DNA of 64,000 nucleotides from Agapanthus africanus (GCA_030015575.1 CM057342.1:619409348-619473347); one strand, 5' to 3'. Numbered from the stretch's first letter, positions 1 through 13,700 are shown. Translations and numbers: made by a program. Notes: generated by a model not told the origin, from the sequence alone.

Positions 1-2122
1 ACCCTAATACGGATCGTTGACTAGAGGTAAGGCGATAAAGATGCTAGTTAACAACTTAACTAAGAGTGAACGGAAATACAACCTTTGTAGATCCGGTCCT
101 CCACCTCTATAGCTCCGCGTTGACGTCCCTCCGCTGCGATCATCGGATCCCGGACTCTATTAATGGTTTCGTCGAAGAAATGATCGGGCTAGGTCGTCGA
201 CTTTGATGCCGAAGATGATCTACGTCGAGGCAACACAAGATCAAGCTCCAACTTCACCAAGCCATGAAACTTGTGAAGAAAACACCCTATACTACTTGGC
301 AAGTGGTAGAGGATGAAGAAATAGGAAGTGGGTTCACTTTAGAATTGGATTTCTCACTCTTTTTCTCAAGTCACCATTGAAGCTAGTAAGGTTTCTCCTT
401 CTTGAAGAAGAAGAAGAAGAAGAAAAAGAATATGATAAGAATAATGAATAAATGGAAATAAAGTCATTCTTATCATTTTAGCAACCATGGTTAAGTGTAG
501 AGAATAAACTAAGGTTAGGTGAATGGTTAGGTTTAGGAAAGAAACAAGAATGGTCAAAGCTTCTTGAAGCTTCAAAGAAACAAACAAAAAAAGCAACCAT
601 TTCTTTTCTTGCCCTAAAATAAATAAATAAAATAAATAGTTAAGAAAAGATAACAAAACCCTAACCATTCACTTAAACATGGTTTAAAGTAAACCTACAC
701 CCAAGCTTGCATGTATCATCAAACATGATACAATCAAGTGCACAAAAATATATCACATATACAATGTGCACATCAAGTGAGAAAATCTATTTTAAGTGAA
801 CCAATACTAGTTAATGCAAAGTAATATATCAAATATATAATTATACATTAAATCATTAAATCAACACTTGATTTAACGATCCGGTCATATCGCATATGAC
901 CGACTAATATCCAATGTATCGGTTTATCGAATCAATCCTTGATTCGATAACTAGGTTATATCGCATACAAGCAATCGATACATTCATCGCAAGAATAGAA
1001 TACGGTATCACATACACGCATTATTCTCGGTCCCGCACATATCTTATATGCGCTCATATTTCGTTTCGCTTGAGCCAGGAAACCTCTGTGTAGGACTCTA
1101 AAGACTCGTCAATACGCCGGCAGCAGGTGATGATCATATCAAACACCCACAAGCCGCAAGCGGTCTGCTAAACGTAACGGCCACCCGGGTATTGAGCGAT
1201 CAGAAGATCGACGAGCAAGCCTGCTCACACTCCTGTGAATCCAACCAGTAACACTTACCGTACAGTCCGGTCTGTTCATCTGATATGTCGCATATCTCGC
1301 CTAGGGGTGGTAAACGTCAGACCCCAATAGTTTGATAAGTCATACCGACGTGAGGTCCATAACATGTGTGAAACTACTGATAACTCTTACCAGTATATCA
1401 CCGCAACTCTGGCCAAGGATTTCCAGTTATGGCTAGTCGAGCATAGCGCAACATCAACCCCCAATACCGGGAGAGACGAATCCCCTCTTATCGCTCATTG
1501 CCTCCATGTGAATCGGGACTGTACCCAAAAACCACCTGTTTGCACGCCTCAGTAGAGCCGTGGTAGGGTGGAAATCAAAGCACAGTGGGAGACACACAAG
1601 ACTCTATGACGATCTCGGGTCAACAGACTAAGCTGTACCAGTGTCACCAGAGAACTGCCATCTGACGTGAGGTATAATACCATCTGGGAGTTCTCGGCGA
1701 GTCCGTTCAGTGTACCCAGTCTCCACTGAGCACCCGCATGCCATCTCTGATGTCAAACACCAATGGATATGGGATCATCCATCGCCCATCACATGGGTCG
1801 AGAAGATATACGCTAGTCTACTCTGGAATATCGATGCCTCGTCTCGATATTTCCATGACTAGGAACATTGAAGGATGTACTCATGGACTACCCAGGCCCT
1901 ACTAGTACGATCTGCATCATAGTCCTGGAAGTCAAGTACACATCCTAAGGGCTTTATTAACATGTAACAGAGAGACAGAAAGTATACATGTTAAGATAAA
2001 GAGCAACCAGATAGCGTACTATCATGTCGAGCAAGAAAGTCCTACCTATATATGTCCCAGCATCCACTACAATATACATCCAATGTACAGTAATAGCCTC
2101 TAGGGCATACATATAACTAACA
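1..2122 (-). repeat. 3' LTR of the left Copia element (truncated by window start)
   Basis: It is collinear with the 2.2 kb LTRs at 36778-38995 and 44946-47164. The middle part is nearly identical to them and the first few hundred bases are looser. It ends ATAACTAACA, giving a TGTTAGTT start on the element strand. Sequence just right of it is purine-rich on the element strand (GGTGAGAA), as expected of a polypurine tract. The short open frame at 1364-1555 has no recognisable product. Confidence 0.8.
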
Positions 2123-2470
2123 TTCTCACCGTACAATTCTTGCTTAACCGTTCAGCCAGGTCAGTGTCGATACTTCGAGGGAGGTTTTCCAACGCTTTCG
2201 TGAAGTTCCTTAATTAAATAACCTCTTTTCTCTGGGGGCGTAACCCCGCTGACACCTTTCTAGGCACCTACTTGGTTTATAGCATTGATCGTTAAGTGAC
2301 GAATCTCCTGATAAGTAGTATATACTCACAGTAGGATCGGGATCCAAAATATCATCGTATGATAATGTTGAAGGAATCCTACCAACATTCATCAAACTCC
2401 AAAATGGTATGCTCTTTTTGCAAATTTCAGTTATTTTAGAAATTCCCGATGTGGATTTTTGCCCCATGCT

Positions 2471-2680
2471 CTTATGACCTTGACGAAGGTCAACAAATCA
2501 TAAGTCACATGTCAAGTTCTACCCGTCACTGTCCAGGTTAATTTTAACCCACCCGTACATACCCTTGACGAAGGTCAACAAGGTAATACGACTGTCCCAA
2601 ACCAATGCATCTATCTATGCTACATATGAACACCCAGCAGCTACCAATCACTATGCCTTGACGAAGGTCAACAAACATAG
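2471..2680 (-). repeat. Three stem-loop repeats in the Copia leader
   Basis: On the element strand the core TTTGTTGACCTTCGTCAAGG recurs at about 2478-2497, 2563-2582 (first base differs) and 2656-2675. The core folds as TTGAC-CTTC-GTCAA. Copies 1 and 3 are also bracketed by perfect outer stems, CTTATGA/TCATAAG (2471-2477 with 2498-2504) and CTATG/CATAG (2651-2655 with 2676-2680). Copy 2 has an imperfect outer stem. The same triplet occurs in Copia-2 at 42238-42450. Confidence 0.7.
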
Positions 2681-4033
2681 CTTGAATACTATTGAATATC
2701 CATATGAAATGATGGAGGGCTACGACTGGTTTTGGCAAAACCGTGAACGTAGTGAACTTGATGTAATCGAAGGAACCTGATACTTTTTAAAAGGAGTGGT
2801 TAAAGCTCCGCAATTAAAAATTCTGATTTTTTTAAAATAACCGAGTGGTTTCTTTTAAATTTGTTCCAACGATTGAACTTTGGTTTATTTTCTTTGCATT
2901 TTAATAATGCGTCCCATCATTTATCCTATCATTGCAAAAAACAACGAAAATACCACATCCTCTTATGCCATCCGCATTCGCCACGGGGTCCCGTCATCAC
3001 CCGTTAGGTTACTTAACTAACGACAGAGCGGGGGCTGGGCTAGCGCGGGTGTAAAACATAAGTGACGTCTAATAGCTATCATATATAGATATTGTACATT
3101 CGTCAGACGCAATAATAAGCATTCCAGATCACAGATGAACTTTATTGGATTTATTAGCAATCCGTATTTGCTTTGAGCCTGCAATAAAAGACGGATTACA
3201 CAGTTGTGATGAATAGCCATTACCCCACCCTAGACCCCTACGGGTACGGCAAACTACCCGCCAAGTACCCAAAGTGAAGCGATCTCCCTCAACAACGTGA
3301 GTAGGCTACTAAATACTTCGACATACCCGGTAGTTTGTGTACCCCACCTTGGGTCTATCCTAGGAGCAAAAACAGTAAAATGAAATAATACAACGGTGGC
3401 TACAACCGCAACCTGGATGTGCCCCGCAAAAGAATATTACATCAAATTACATTTACATCGAATGAATGAATATTAAACCCATCTCAAACCCCGGCTAATC
3501 ATCACAACAGTCCAACACAGTTCATATACACAAACAGTAAACATTTCAGAAATGTGCAACCCCCTGCCAACCGACATACTAGCAGTTACGGGAGGTTTAC
3601 GAACACATAAAACATTATAGATAAAAACCTAATTAGCAAATATCTTAGAATATCGATCGATAACCATATTCCGTGTTTACCCAAAAAGCCAACCACCAAA
3701 GAAGCAACCTGGGTAGAAACAGAACATACAGGAAGACAAAAACCCAAAAAATATGAATTACTGTGAAACTTCGAGTCAACTCGGCGTTGACTCGGCGGCG
3801 GATCCGCAGCAGAAGCTCTCTATTGCCGCGGATCCGTGGCCGTTTTACCGAGTCACTGGCTCGTATTTTCCCATAACTCATATATTTCTCTGCTGTGAAT
3901 TTTAAGGTGTGTCAAATATTTTTTCAGACAAGTTTAAAATTAACAGAAACTTAGGGTTTTCGGTTTTTTGTTTTCGTGTTTTCCGTCGACCGAACTTCTA
4001 ATCAGTTGCTAACAAACTAGTAATGGTTTAGTT

Positions 4034-4046
4034 GGCTCTGATACCA
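4034..4046 (-). other. Primer binding site, initiator Met-tRNA type
   Basis: The element strand reads TGGTATCAGAGCC, the usual plant LTR-element primer site complementary to the initiator methionine tRNA 3' end. It lies one base inside the LTR that ends at 4048. Confidence 0.85.
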
Positions 4047-4047
4047 C

Positions 4048-6001
4048 TGTAAGTCCATGTCACGCACCCCACGAACTTGTGGGGAGGCGGAATATATGAA
4101 AAACAATTATCAAAGCTTCGTAACACGGACTTGAGCGCATGAATCGTTTCTAAACCATTGCTAACTAAGTACTAGAGGTTTAACTACTCGGATACGAAGT
4201 TATACCTCACGTTACTTGTCCTTCGGGTCTTCATCGCGGTCCTCCACTCCTCGTAGGCTCCTTGGAACATCGGCACCTCAACGGCCTCCTCGAATCAAAG
4301 ACGATCCACCTGAAAGCTCCTACGCCAAGCTTTATCTCAAACTTGAGATAACTAGGTTGCTTAAAGTGCTAATCTAAGCTACCTAGGGGATATAGAGTGA
4401 GGTTATGGATGTATTAGTCTAGCTAACTCTTGATCTCAACACATGAGAGGTTAGGGTTAGGGTTTGAAGAGAGAGTGAGCTTGAGGAGAAAGAAGGTGAG
4501 AATGATTATAAAATGAGATAATGATCTTATCATGATATATATGAAGCATTATTATTTATCCAAAAATCAAATAATATAATTAACAACCATGCTTCACAAA
4601 TATCTATGAGTGATTCATCTCCATGAGTCATTAAGCATTTATGATGCATTAATGACTTGGATGAATCACAAAAATGAGTCACTAATCTCATTTAATGCAA
4701 TGCCACCTTAACCCCTTAGTCACCACTCTTCTAGAAGCTTCCCGACAAATTACGAGAACGCCCCTCCAATCCGTGAAAACACGGAAAAACTTTAGACTGT
4801 ATAAATCTAATAACCTGATACTAGAATCTGGCTTAAACCAAAGCCGGCTAGTAAAAACTGTCCGAAAAGTCGTACGTGCGTAAACACACGTATGCGTCCG
4901 AACCCTTGTCGTAAAACCATACGACCTCTATATCGTTTCGCCTGGAGCAGGGAAACTCTCTGTGTGGGACTCTAAAGACTCGACATTACGCTGGCAGTGG
5001 GTTTAACCACAGACCGTAAGCGGCACTATCTGTACGTAACGGTCCCCAGGTAGATGTCGATAAGAAGGCCGATGAGGAAAACCATCCGAACCCCTACTGA
5101 GCCTGATGTGACAATCTCCGTACAGTCCGGTCTGTTCGTCTAAGACTATCGCATATCAAGCCTAGGGGGCGGCAAGCGTCAGTCCCCTAATTGCTGTATA
5201 AGTCGTGTCAGAGCGAAGCCCATTAAACATTAAGAAGCTACTGGAACCTACCAGTATATCTCGCTTGCCCTGGCCAGGGACTTTGCGTAATGGCTCTCTG
5301 ACACAGCGCAATATCAACTCCCAATACCGGGAGAGACGAATCCTATCTAACCGCCACTGCCTCCAAGTGCTCGGGACTGCACCCAACTGCTACCTGTTTG
5401 TACGACTCCTTTGAGCCGTGGTAGGGTAGCAATCTAAGAACAGTGGGACACACTCGAGGCGAAGTAGCAGTGTCAAGTCTGCGGACTATGCTGTACTCAT
5501 GTCACCTGGGAACTGTTAACTGACGATGGGTATAATACCAACCAATCAGTTCCCTGGCGAGTCCTGTCCGGTGTACCCGTAACCTAACGAGCACCTGTAT
5601 ACTATCTCTAGTACGACGTACTGATGGCTGTGGGACAGACCATCTCCCCAACTGGGATGAGAAGCGTATACACTTAGTCTACTCCGGAATATCGATGCCC
5701 TATCTCGATAATCCAACGACCAGGGACCTGTATAGGATGTTGCTTACAGACTACCCAGCCCCCACTAGTGTGACTGCCATCACGACGCTGGTAATCAAGC
5801 AAAGATCCTATGGGCTCTACTAATATGTATAAGTGATACGTTACAAGAAACATATGCACATATTAAAGTAGACTCAAACCAAGTAGCATACTACCATGTT
5901 TAGCAAGACTGTATATACAACTGTGAATATCCTAAGCTTCCATTAAGTAATATACATGCTAGTATGATACAATATTGGCCCCTAGGGCATATACACTAAC
6001 A
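4048..6001 (-). repeat. 5' LTR of the left Copia element
   Basis: This 1,954 bp repeat has TG...CA ends (TGTTAGTG...CTTACA on the element strand). It shares scattered blocks with the LTR at 1-2122, such as GACTCTAAAGACTCG and CCCTAGGGCATA-like ends, but most of it is clearly diverged and its outer 150 bp next to the primer site are unlike it. It is therefore a different subfamily from its partner LTR. Confidence 0.75.
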
Positions 6002-6117
6002 GGTGCGGTAGTGGCCTCTGCCTCTGAAGTGGACGCACCACCAACAACTAGACAATTAAATATTGACTATATAAGTAATTTTGAAATAAATATGTGTGTT
6101 TATCTATAATATTACAT

Positions 6118-6345
6118 TCAAAATGAATATGCGTGCAATATACCTGGAGGTGTGGCAAAGTCCATATGGAAGGAATCATCCGAAGGGGATACTGATCGGG
6201 GTGAATGACCGGCCCTATGAAGCTCCCTACGTAGCTCTCCGGGCGATAGAACTACTCTGCCTATGCCTATGCCTCTGCCGCGGCTGGTGCTCATGCTGCC
6301 CCTCACTACTCCGGTCGTCGTCATCAAACCTAGATAAGAGTACAA
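6118..6345 (-). pseudogene. CACTA copy A gene 2, first exon remnant
   Basis: The minus-strand frame matches exon 1 of the Transposase_24 gene of copy B: an Arg/Gly/Ser-rich stretch (RGRGIGIGR), then LSPGELRRELHRAGHSPRS and DFATPPG before a GT donor. The next small exon (TTG GTG GTG CGT CCA type) is visible at about 6002-6052, where the Copia element cuts the gene. The remainder of gene 2 is outside the window or lost. Confidence 0.7.
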
Positions 6346-6419
6346 TCATTACATATGTATGCAATATATGTATAGATCGTACAAATGTGAAGTAATAATA
6401 TAACATTACTGATAACCTT

Positions 6420-7380
6420 TTTCGTTTTATGGACGCATTAGACATATCTACTTGGATTTCATCATCAATATCATTTCTAATCCACGTAACTTCACGATCA
6501 ACCGAAGACAACCCGTCTTTTGAAACAAACGGTCGGAGCACTCTAAGTCTTCTTTCTTCTTCATCCTCATTGCTGTCCTCCATACGATCCTCGAATTCTG
6601 GGACATCGTAAACATCCCTGGGTTTCCAACGGCATACGACATTCCATCCCGGATGCTTTAAGTACTGTGAGTAGTATACTTAGAACGCTTGGTTCGGAAA
6701 GATAAATGGATCGTCCTAACCGTAAAATCGAAGTGTGTTCACACTAGTCAATCCATATTCATCTTTCCAAGTCCTGAGATTTTTTCTCCACTTATCCGTA
6801 TCGGTTCGTGTATCGTATCAAGTATACTGAAATATATAAAATGGTTTTGATCGTTCGGGATATTAGATACCAAGTATGCAATTTAAGTATCTATAATAAA
6901 TCACACCATCCGATCCTACCGTCGCAATCCTACTATTCTGAGTGGTTCGAGATATTTCTATGTCCTTAACTTCAAATTTGTATCCAAGGACACCGAATCC
7001 TTTATAATATGCAACCTCCATGCTAGGAAACTGAGCTAAACAACTTGAATCTCTCTCTAATGATGCAAACAAGTTTGGATCGTAGATCTGACAAAACAAA
7101 TTTTAAGACAAATACATAACGATATAAATTTAGATTAATACTGGTAGCAATAACATGTTATTCGAACAAGTTAGATGATCCGCAATCCAATCGCAAAAAT
7201 TATCCTAGCGATTTTTTTCCAATCGTTCATTATTCCAATCAGGATGCCCCTCACATACCTCATTAATATGAATTCTGTTCTCAACAATAAATTATGATAT
7301 TAATATTATATCATTTCATACACACACAAACACAAATATAACAACTAATCCAAAAAAACTTACTCTCTAATTTCTTCAAG
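6420..7380 (-). pseudogene. CACTA copy A gene 1, 3' exons (DUF4216-type region)
   Basis: This matches exons 3 and 4 of the copy B transposase in reverse. The residues SSCLAQFPSMEVAYYKGFGVLGYKFEVKDIE (about 6960-7060) and the acidic tail EDEEERR near 6550 are clear. The frame is broken by several changes, including a disrupted stretch around 6650-6850. It uses a different frame after the acidic stretch from copy B because of a one-base length difference (copy A reads RLRVLRPFVSKDG, copy B reads SLKCSDRL). It was joined to 18614-21194 before Tekay-1 inserted between them. Confidence 0.8.
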
Positions 7381-7404
7381 ACATACGCTATCGAGGAGGA
7401 TAAA

Positions 7405-10400
7405 TGTAACGCTTCGAAAATCGTTTAGGCAGTTTTTCGGTAATCGGCTAAATTAGCAGTCTTTTCCGTAAAAAGTCAAAATAGGTATTTTTCATTATAG
7501 ACCTTATTATACAATATTTAGATAAGATATTAATATAAATTGGTCACTAAAATGCCACTTAAAATTTTCTAGTTAATTAAAAAAATTTCCTTAATTAATT
7601 ATTTTTAATATTATTTTAAGCTTTTAAAAATACATTTAATTAGTGATAAATAAAAATTTAATTGGGTAATTTACATAATTAGGAATCATAATAAACTAAA
7701 ATATAGTGTAACAAAATTTTTATCAAAACATTTCAAGTTGAGTTGTTTTGTGGTTTAAAATGGTTTGAAAATGAATTAAAAAGGTTTTTTTTTTGTAAAA
7801 TTTGATGTGATGGTCATTTATTGATCTTGTGAAGGACTTTTGTGTAGAAAATTCTACACCTTTCCCGCACATCTCTCACTTGCTCTCCTCAGGTCGAAAT
7901 TGTTGCAGAATAACAGCCCCATTTCCTCCAAATTCTTGCATCAAAATTCTTGCAAAAATCCTCCGAAATCGATAAAAATTTACATTTTTCCTTCACAAAT
8001 TCAATCCAAAACCCTAAGCCATCCCTTCTCAAACCCTAGTTGGTCTAAAGCAAGGGGAAAAGAGGCCACTTTGGAGGTTTAGTGCAAGGGAATCAACACT
8101 TGGGAGGTATAAATCCTAATCAAGTTGTTAATTGTAGTTAAATTTGCTAGATTTAGTAGTTTTAGTGTGTAATTTGGTTATGAATTCTTGTTTAGGAAAT
8201 TCTAGTAAAGGTTTAGTGTTGTAATTAGGGTTTGTAGCATGGTTGATGGGTTTAAGTTAGGGTTTTGGATATCTAGTTGGTTAGAATGGTTGTTTGTGCG
8301 ATGTAGCGATCGCTACACCGTTAAATCGCGATAATTGCATCGATATTTCTATGTCAATGCTTACCAGTTTTTCTAAAATTTTAGGAGGTGATCTAATTGC
8401 GTTATATTGGCGATATAATTAGCATCTCATACGACACTTAGTGTGTGTGAATGCGGAGTTTTGTCTGGTCAGGGTTTAGTTTTGACGATTGCCCCGAAAC
8501 GGCGATTTTAGGTAAGGTTTTAGAGATTTTCGTGTGTTTCCCGCGCATCGAGCGCACGTTGTGCCTAACCTGTGAGCGTCGATCTTTTCATATTGTGAGT
8601 TGCGTCATTTCAGAAATCTGTAATCTTATATTGTGTGTTATGCAATTCTAGGAACGGTTGCGGAAACATCGGACGCGGCGCGCAAAGGCAAGGCGGTGGT
8701 TGGATCGGATTAGCGAGGCATTCAGGTGAGTAGATGTATTCATCTATGGGGGAATCGTCTGGATGGCGCGGGCACCCCCCTAGTTAGGATTACTTTATTT
8801 CTTGCAAGATTTGCATTGTTAGTTAGCTAACCCCCCTCATTCACATTGCATACCCTTATAGCTAATCGTCTGCTAGATTGCATGGATATTCATATACTCA
8901 TGTGTGATATCACTTCGTAGGATACGTACACCATTACCATTGGCTCCTGTTGCATGTGCACTATTCATATGACACACACGCCTTTGGTAATTGCCATGCC
9001 ACGAGCACTGTAGGACCCGTTTAGTTTAGTATCACCACTTGTATTATACACGATATATGAAATCGCATAGCATGTATATACCTCGCATCATCATCATACT
9101 TACATAGATTTCTAGCCACAAATCACATCGCATACCTTGATATCATAGACAATTATCATATACAACATGTTGGGCATTATGATTTTCTTGAGGATTTCAG
9201 TATTGCTGCGATTTCTGGATTTTGGGGAAAACCGCAAGAATTTAACAAAAGCTTATATTTATCATTTTTAAAAACAAAGTTACAGTTTTCTCGTGATGTA
9301 TGTGTCGTCCACCATGAGTTTTCATGTTTTCTGTTGGATTTCGAGACCCGATTCGAGGAGTGGATGAACCGTCTCGGGTACATGGTGGGCCCGGTATGGT
9401 ACCCCGGGGCAAGAAGATCGAGTTATAGACAATGAGCCTGGCAGGGGAAGACTACCTACCGGTGATGTCTGGCGCGGCGGATATCCGGAGGATACCGACC
9501 GTTGTCGTGAGATTTGATGATATGGGCCGATCCGGACTGACGGAGCCCGATGTATTGAGACATTGATACAGTGAGACATTGAGACAGATGTGTTTTTCAT
9601 ATTTGGTGTCGATGCTTGACACGGGTTTCAGATGATTTCTTGATGGTATTTAGCTATTACACAGATATTCTTTTTTCTAAAGTTAAGAATGCAGAACTCA
9701 TTGCATTTAAAACACTTAAATATTTCGTATTGACATTACATACATGTGCATGCATACTAGAGGTGTTACATCACATTTGGACATATATGCTGTGACGCAT
9801 TTGCGTGCATTCTTACGATAGCCTTACTAGATGTTATATTCTACTCACGAGCTGGCAACTCACCCCCGTTGTGCCACAGTGTCTTGCAGGTCGGACTTAT
9901 CAGCCTTGTAGCGGCGACTTATCTTGTTAGTGACTTCTTTTGCACAGACTCGCGACATTGCTCGTAGGTGGGTTGCGAGAGTGCTTTTATCTCTTTTTTT
10001 ATATTATTTTTGTATCTAGTATTCTCCATCTACCACTTCTTATGAGTATATGCGACCTAGTGATGAGACTGAGAGATTTGTGTATATGTGGTTCTTTTGG
10101 GTCGATCTCACTTGAGCCGACGTTGTGTTTTCTTATTTTTTTGCATTTCTTTATGTTCTTTTCTTGAGATTACATATATATATTGCGTGTGGTTGTGATC
10201 CGCCTTGGGCGAAGAGCTAGCTCCCGCTTGGGGATGCCATTTTGTGATTACAGGTTATATATCTTGTTATACCCATTTTGGGGGATAGAATTTACAAAGG
10301 AGACTCTGCCGAAATTTTCGGAAATTTTTGATGTTTTTAAAAAGGGTTTCAATGCAACTTAATTGATTTCAAAATTGTTTTCATGAAAGGTTTCCTTCAC

Positions 10401-10514
10401 TCTTTTGGTTTTGGTTTAGATTTTTCTGGGCTTTGGCTGACTTAGGTTACGTTACGCCTTTAGACGTCTCGTAATCTAAGTGCCAGTCACGTTCCGTACT
10501 TTCGGGTCGTGACA
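7405..10514 (+). repeat. 5' LTR of Tekay-1
   Basis: A 3,110 bp LTR starting TGTAACGC and ending TCGTGACA, directly followed by the primer site. Open frames inside it (for example 7840-8082, 8451-8651, 9940-10167) recur in the other LTR and are not genes. Confidence 0.93.
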
Positions 10515-10518
10515 AAGT

Positions 10519-10530
10519 TGGTATCAGAGC
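10519..10530 (+). other. Primer binding site of Tekay-1
   Basis: TGGTATCAGAGC, four bases after the LTR end, matches the initiator methionine tRNA 3' end used by most plant Gypsy and Copia elements. Confidence 0.9.
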
Positions 10531-10750
10531 GTAGGTTTTAACCTTTCTGAGTGTAGGACGACCTTGGTAGATAGAGTAGGTGACTTTAGCGGAGTGGCGT
10601 AACGTGGGTATGTTCCGCGGCATACTTACGATACGGTACTCCTCCTAAGTGACCTTAGGACATAATTGCTTGTATTTCCCTTCTTGATTCCTTGCATTCC
10701 TTGATTCGATTGCAATGTTCTTATCGGTCCTGTTTCTTATTCCAGGTTCG

Positions 10751-13700
10751 ATGCCTCCAAAGACTACGAGAGCTCAGCGGGCTGCCGCTAGGGATGAGAT
10801 TCGAGCGGGCTCGTCTAAAGCGAGGATCGATCGGGATGATACGCCTACCCCTCAGGGTCATATTGATCCGCCTTATCCAGACCGTATTGCCAGATTAGAG
10901 GTCGGCATGCAGGAGTTGCGACAGATGATGGGATCTTTAGTTGAGTCCAGTCAGGCACAGAGGTCCGAGGACGTTCCTTCCACCGCACAGACCACGATAG
11001 TACCTGCTGCACAGATGGTCACTCCTGCTACTACTGCGACTATCCCTGTTTCACTACAGGAGTTCATGAGATTGAGACCTCCATCTTTTACCGGTACGGA
11101 TGCGACAGAGGACCCACAGGCATTTCTTGATAGGATGGCTCGGATTTGCCGTTCTTTGAGGTGTTATGATGATAGATTGGTTGAGTTCGCGAGTTTTCGT
11201 CTGGAGGGTCTTGCCCAAACATGGTACGATTCAGTAGAGAGAGGCCGAGCTGCAGGTCTACCTTCTATGACCTGGGATGAGTTTACAGCTGCGTTTCTTG
11301 CCCGTTTTCTTCCGGAGAGTGTCTGAGATGCTCGAGCCCGTAGTTTTGAGTCTCTGCGCAAGACTCCTGGGATGACGGTGTCGGAGTATGGTATACAGTT
11401 TACCCAGTTGTCTCGATATGCTCCGTACCTAGTAGACATGGAAGAGAAGAGAATAAAGAGGTTTGTGCGAGGGCTTGATACACAGCTATTCCTTGCCATC
11501 GGCACCCAGCACTTTGATACATACGCAGCCGCGATGGACGCAGCCTTACTTTTGGAGGAGCGTATTTCTGAGACTCCGGTCGTTTCTGGGCCGAAGAGGA
11601 TCCGTACTGATATGCCAGCTCAGCGGCAGATGGGTAGACACCGCGATAGATTATTTCCGGGAGATGGTGGAGGCAGAGGATTGAGACGAGGTCAGTTATT
11701 TGGTTCATATCCACAGACCCAGCAGTCGTCGCCAGGATGTTTTCGGTGTGGGAGTCAGTACCACCATGTCAGAGACTGTACCATGGGGCGCCAGGGCACG
11801 GCGACAGTCCCACATGTGACCTTACCACCTTCACCACCTCCTCAGAGAGCTCTACTTCCTACTCCTGATGATGCTCTACGCCAGCCAGATGCTCCTAGAG
11901 GTCGTGGGCGTGGCGGTCCGGTTCAGAGAGGACGAGGCGACAGAGGCAGAGGCCGAGGCCGAGGTAGAGGCAGAGGGCAGCCAGCTATTAGTGGTGGACA
12001 GGCCCGAGTGTTCGCGTTGACTCCTCAGGATGCACAGGCATCCAATGCCGTCGTGACAGGTACTCTGCCATTATGTTCTTTTGATGCACGGGTATTATTT
12101 GATCCAGGCTCCACACATTCCTATGTATCCACGTACTTTGCACCGAGGTTGGGCCGAGAGTCTTCTCCGTTAGATCAGCCGCTTGTCGTTATTACACCAG
12201 TAGGCGAGTCATTTGTTGCCCGTTTCGTGTACCGATCATGTTCCGTTCGTATCGGGGAGAGAGATTCTTCAGTTGATTTGATTCTCCTCGATATGCTAGA
12301 CTTTGACGTTCTTCTTGGTATGGACTGGCTAGCCACCTGTTATGCATCCGTGGACTGCCGTGAGAAAGCAGTCAGATTCAGTTTTCCTGGTGAGCCGGTT
12401 CTGGTTATTCGGGGAGATCGTAGCGCTACCCTTCCCAGCTTGATTTCTTCTCTTCGCGCTGGTCAGCTCTTAAGGAAAGGGTGTCAGGGATTCTTAGCCT
12501 ATGTTTGTGATACTAGCTCCATAGAGGTTCCGTTGGACTAGGTTCCTGTTGTGAGAGAGTTTCCTGATGTATTCCCTGACGAGCTGCCTGGTCTGCCACC
12601 AGAGCGCGAGATTGAGTTCTGCATCGACTTGATCCCCGGCACGGGGCCTATCTCTATACCGCCTTATCGGATGGCCCCGGCGGAGCTGAGAGAGCTGAAG
12701 GATCAGTTATAGGACTTGTTGGACAAAGGGCTTATCCGACCGAGTGTGTCACCTTGGGGTGCTCCCGTCCTGTTTATTAAGAAGAAGGACGGAAGTATGC
12801 GCGTATGCATTGATTATCGTCAGCTGAACCGGGTTACTGTGCGGAACAGATATCCCCTACCCCTCATTGATGGCTTATTCGATCAGCTCCAGGGTGCAGG
12901 GTTTATCTCGAAGGTTGATTTACGGTCAGGTTATCATCAATTGCAGGTTCGGAAGGAGGATATTCCGAAGACAGCTTTCCGTACTCGTTATGGTCATTAT
13001 GAGTTCTTGGTGATGTCGTTCGGGCTCACCAATGCCCCGGCAGCATTTATGGACTTGATGAACCGTGTATTCATGCCGTATCTCGATCAGTTCATCATTG
13101 TGTTCATTGACGACATCTTGGTTTATTCTCGGAGCAGGGAGGAGCATGAGCAGCACTTACGTATCACATTGCAGACTTTGAAGGAGCATCAGCCGTTCGC
13201 CAAATTTTCTAAGTGCGCATTCTGGCTAGACAGTGTTGACTTCTTGGGTCATGTGGTGACGAGAGATGGTATTTGTGTGGACCCGAAGAAGATCGAGGCA
13301 GTTCAGCGTTGGCCTAGACCGGTATCAGTTACAGAGGTTCGCAGCTTTCTGGGTCTGGCCGGCTATTATCGACGTTTTGTCCAGGATTTCTCCCGTATTG
13401 CTGCACCGTTGACCGGGTTGACCCGAAAGGGGGCTCCTTTTGATTGGACCGAGGCATGTGAGGATAGTTTCCAGCAGTTGAAGACTCGTCTGACTACTGC
13501 ACCGGTGTTAGCTTTGCCTTTAGGATCAGGCGGGTTCATGGTATATTGTGATGCTTCTCGAGTGGGGCTGGGCTGTGTATTGATGCAGCACGACAGAGTT
13601 ATCGTGTATGCTTCTCGGTAGCTGAGGAAACACGAACAGAACTACCCCACCCATGATTTAGAGATGGCTGCAGTGGTATTTGCACTTAAGATCTGGAGAC

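Larger units (their letters stand above)
2123..4047 (-). other. Non-coding interior (leader) of the left Copia element
   Basis: This 1.9 kb stretch shares blocks with the 3 kb leader of Copia-2 (about 41950-44945): a block starting near 2155, three stem-loop repeats at 2471-2680, a CGTTAG...CTAACG hairpin near 3003-3023, a block around 3025-3080, and a GC-rich inverted repeat near 3790-3845 about 200 bp inside the primer site. No gag, protease, integrase or reverse transcriptase similarity was seen on either strand. Short open frames here are not convincing as genes. Confidence 0.6.
1..6001 (-). mobile_element. Copia-type LTR element with non-coding interior and mismatched LTRs
   Basis: On the minus strand the order is 5' LTR (4048-6001), a Met-tRNA primer site, a 1.9 kb interior and a 3' LTR (1-2122, cut by the window edge; about 80-100 bp are missing by comparison with the related LTR at 36778). 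Both LTRs end TG...CA. I see no gag or pol in the interior, so this looks like a non-autonomous derivative. The two LTRs belong to different subfamilies, and the left one is the subfamily of the Copia element at 36778-47164. The right end abuts CACTA sequence at 6002, so it inserted into CACTA copy A. The target duplication cannot be checked because the left end is outside the window. It is a fossil; the age cannot be read from mismatched LTRs. Confidence 0.75.

Noticed and set aside
2471-2680. CRISPR-like repeat and spacer pattern
   Set aside because: Only three copies, unequal spacing, no cas genes, and a plant retroelement context. The stem-loop reading explains it better.
6227-6583. Stand-alone small gene encoding an acidic protein
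   Set aside because: It is the end of the last exon of the CACTA copy A transposase read into the following intron.
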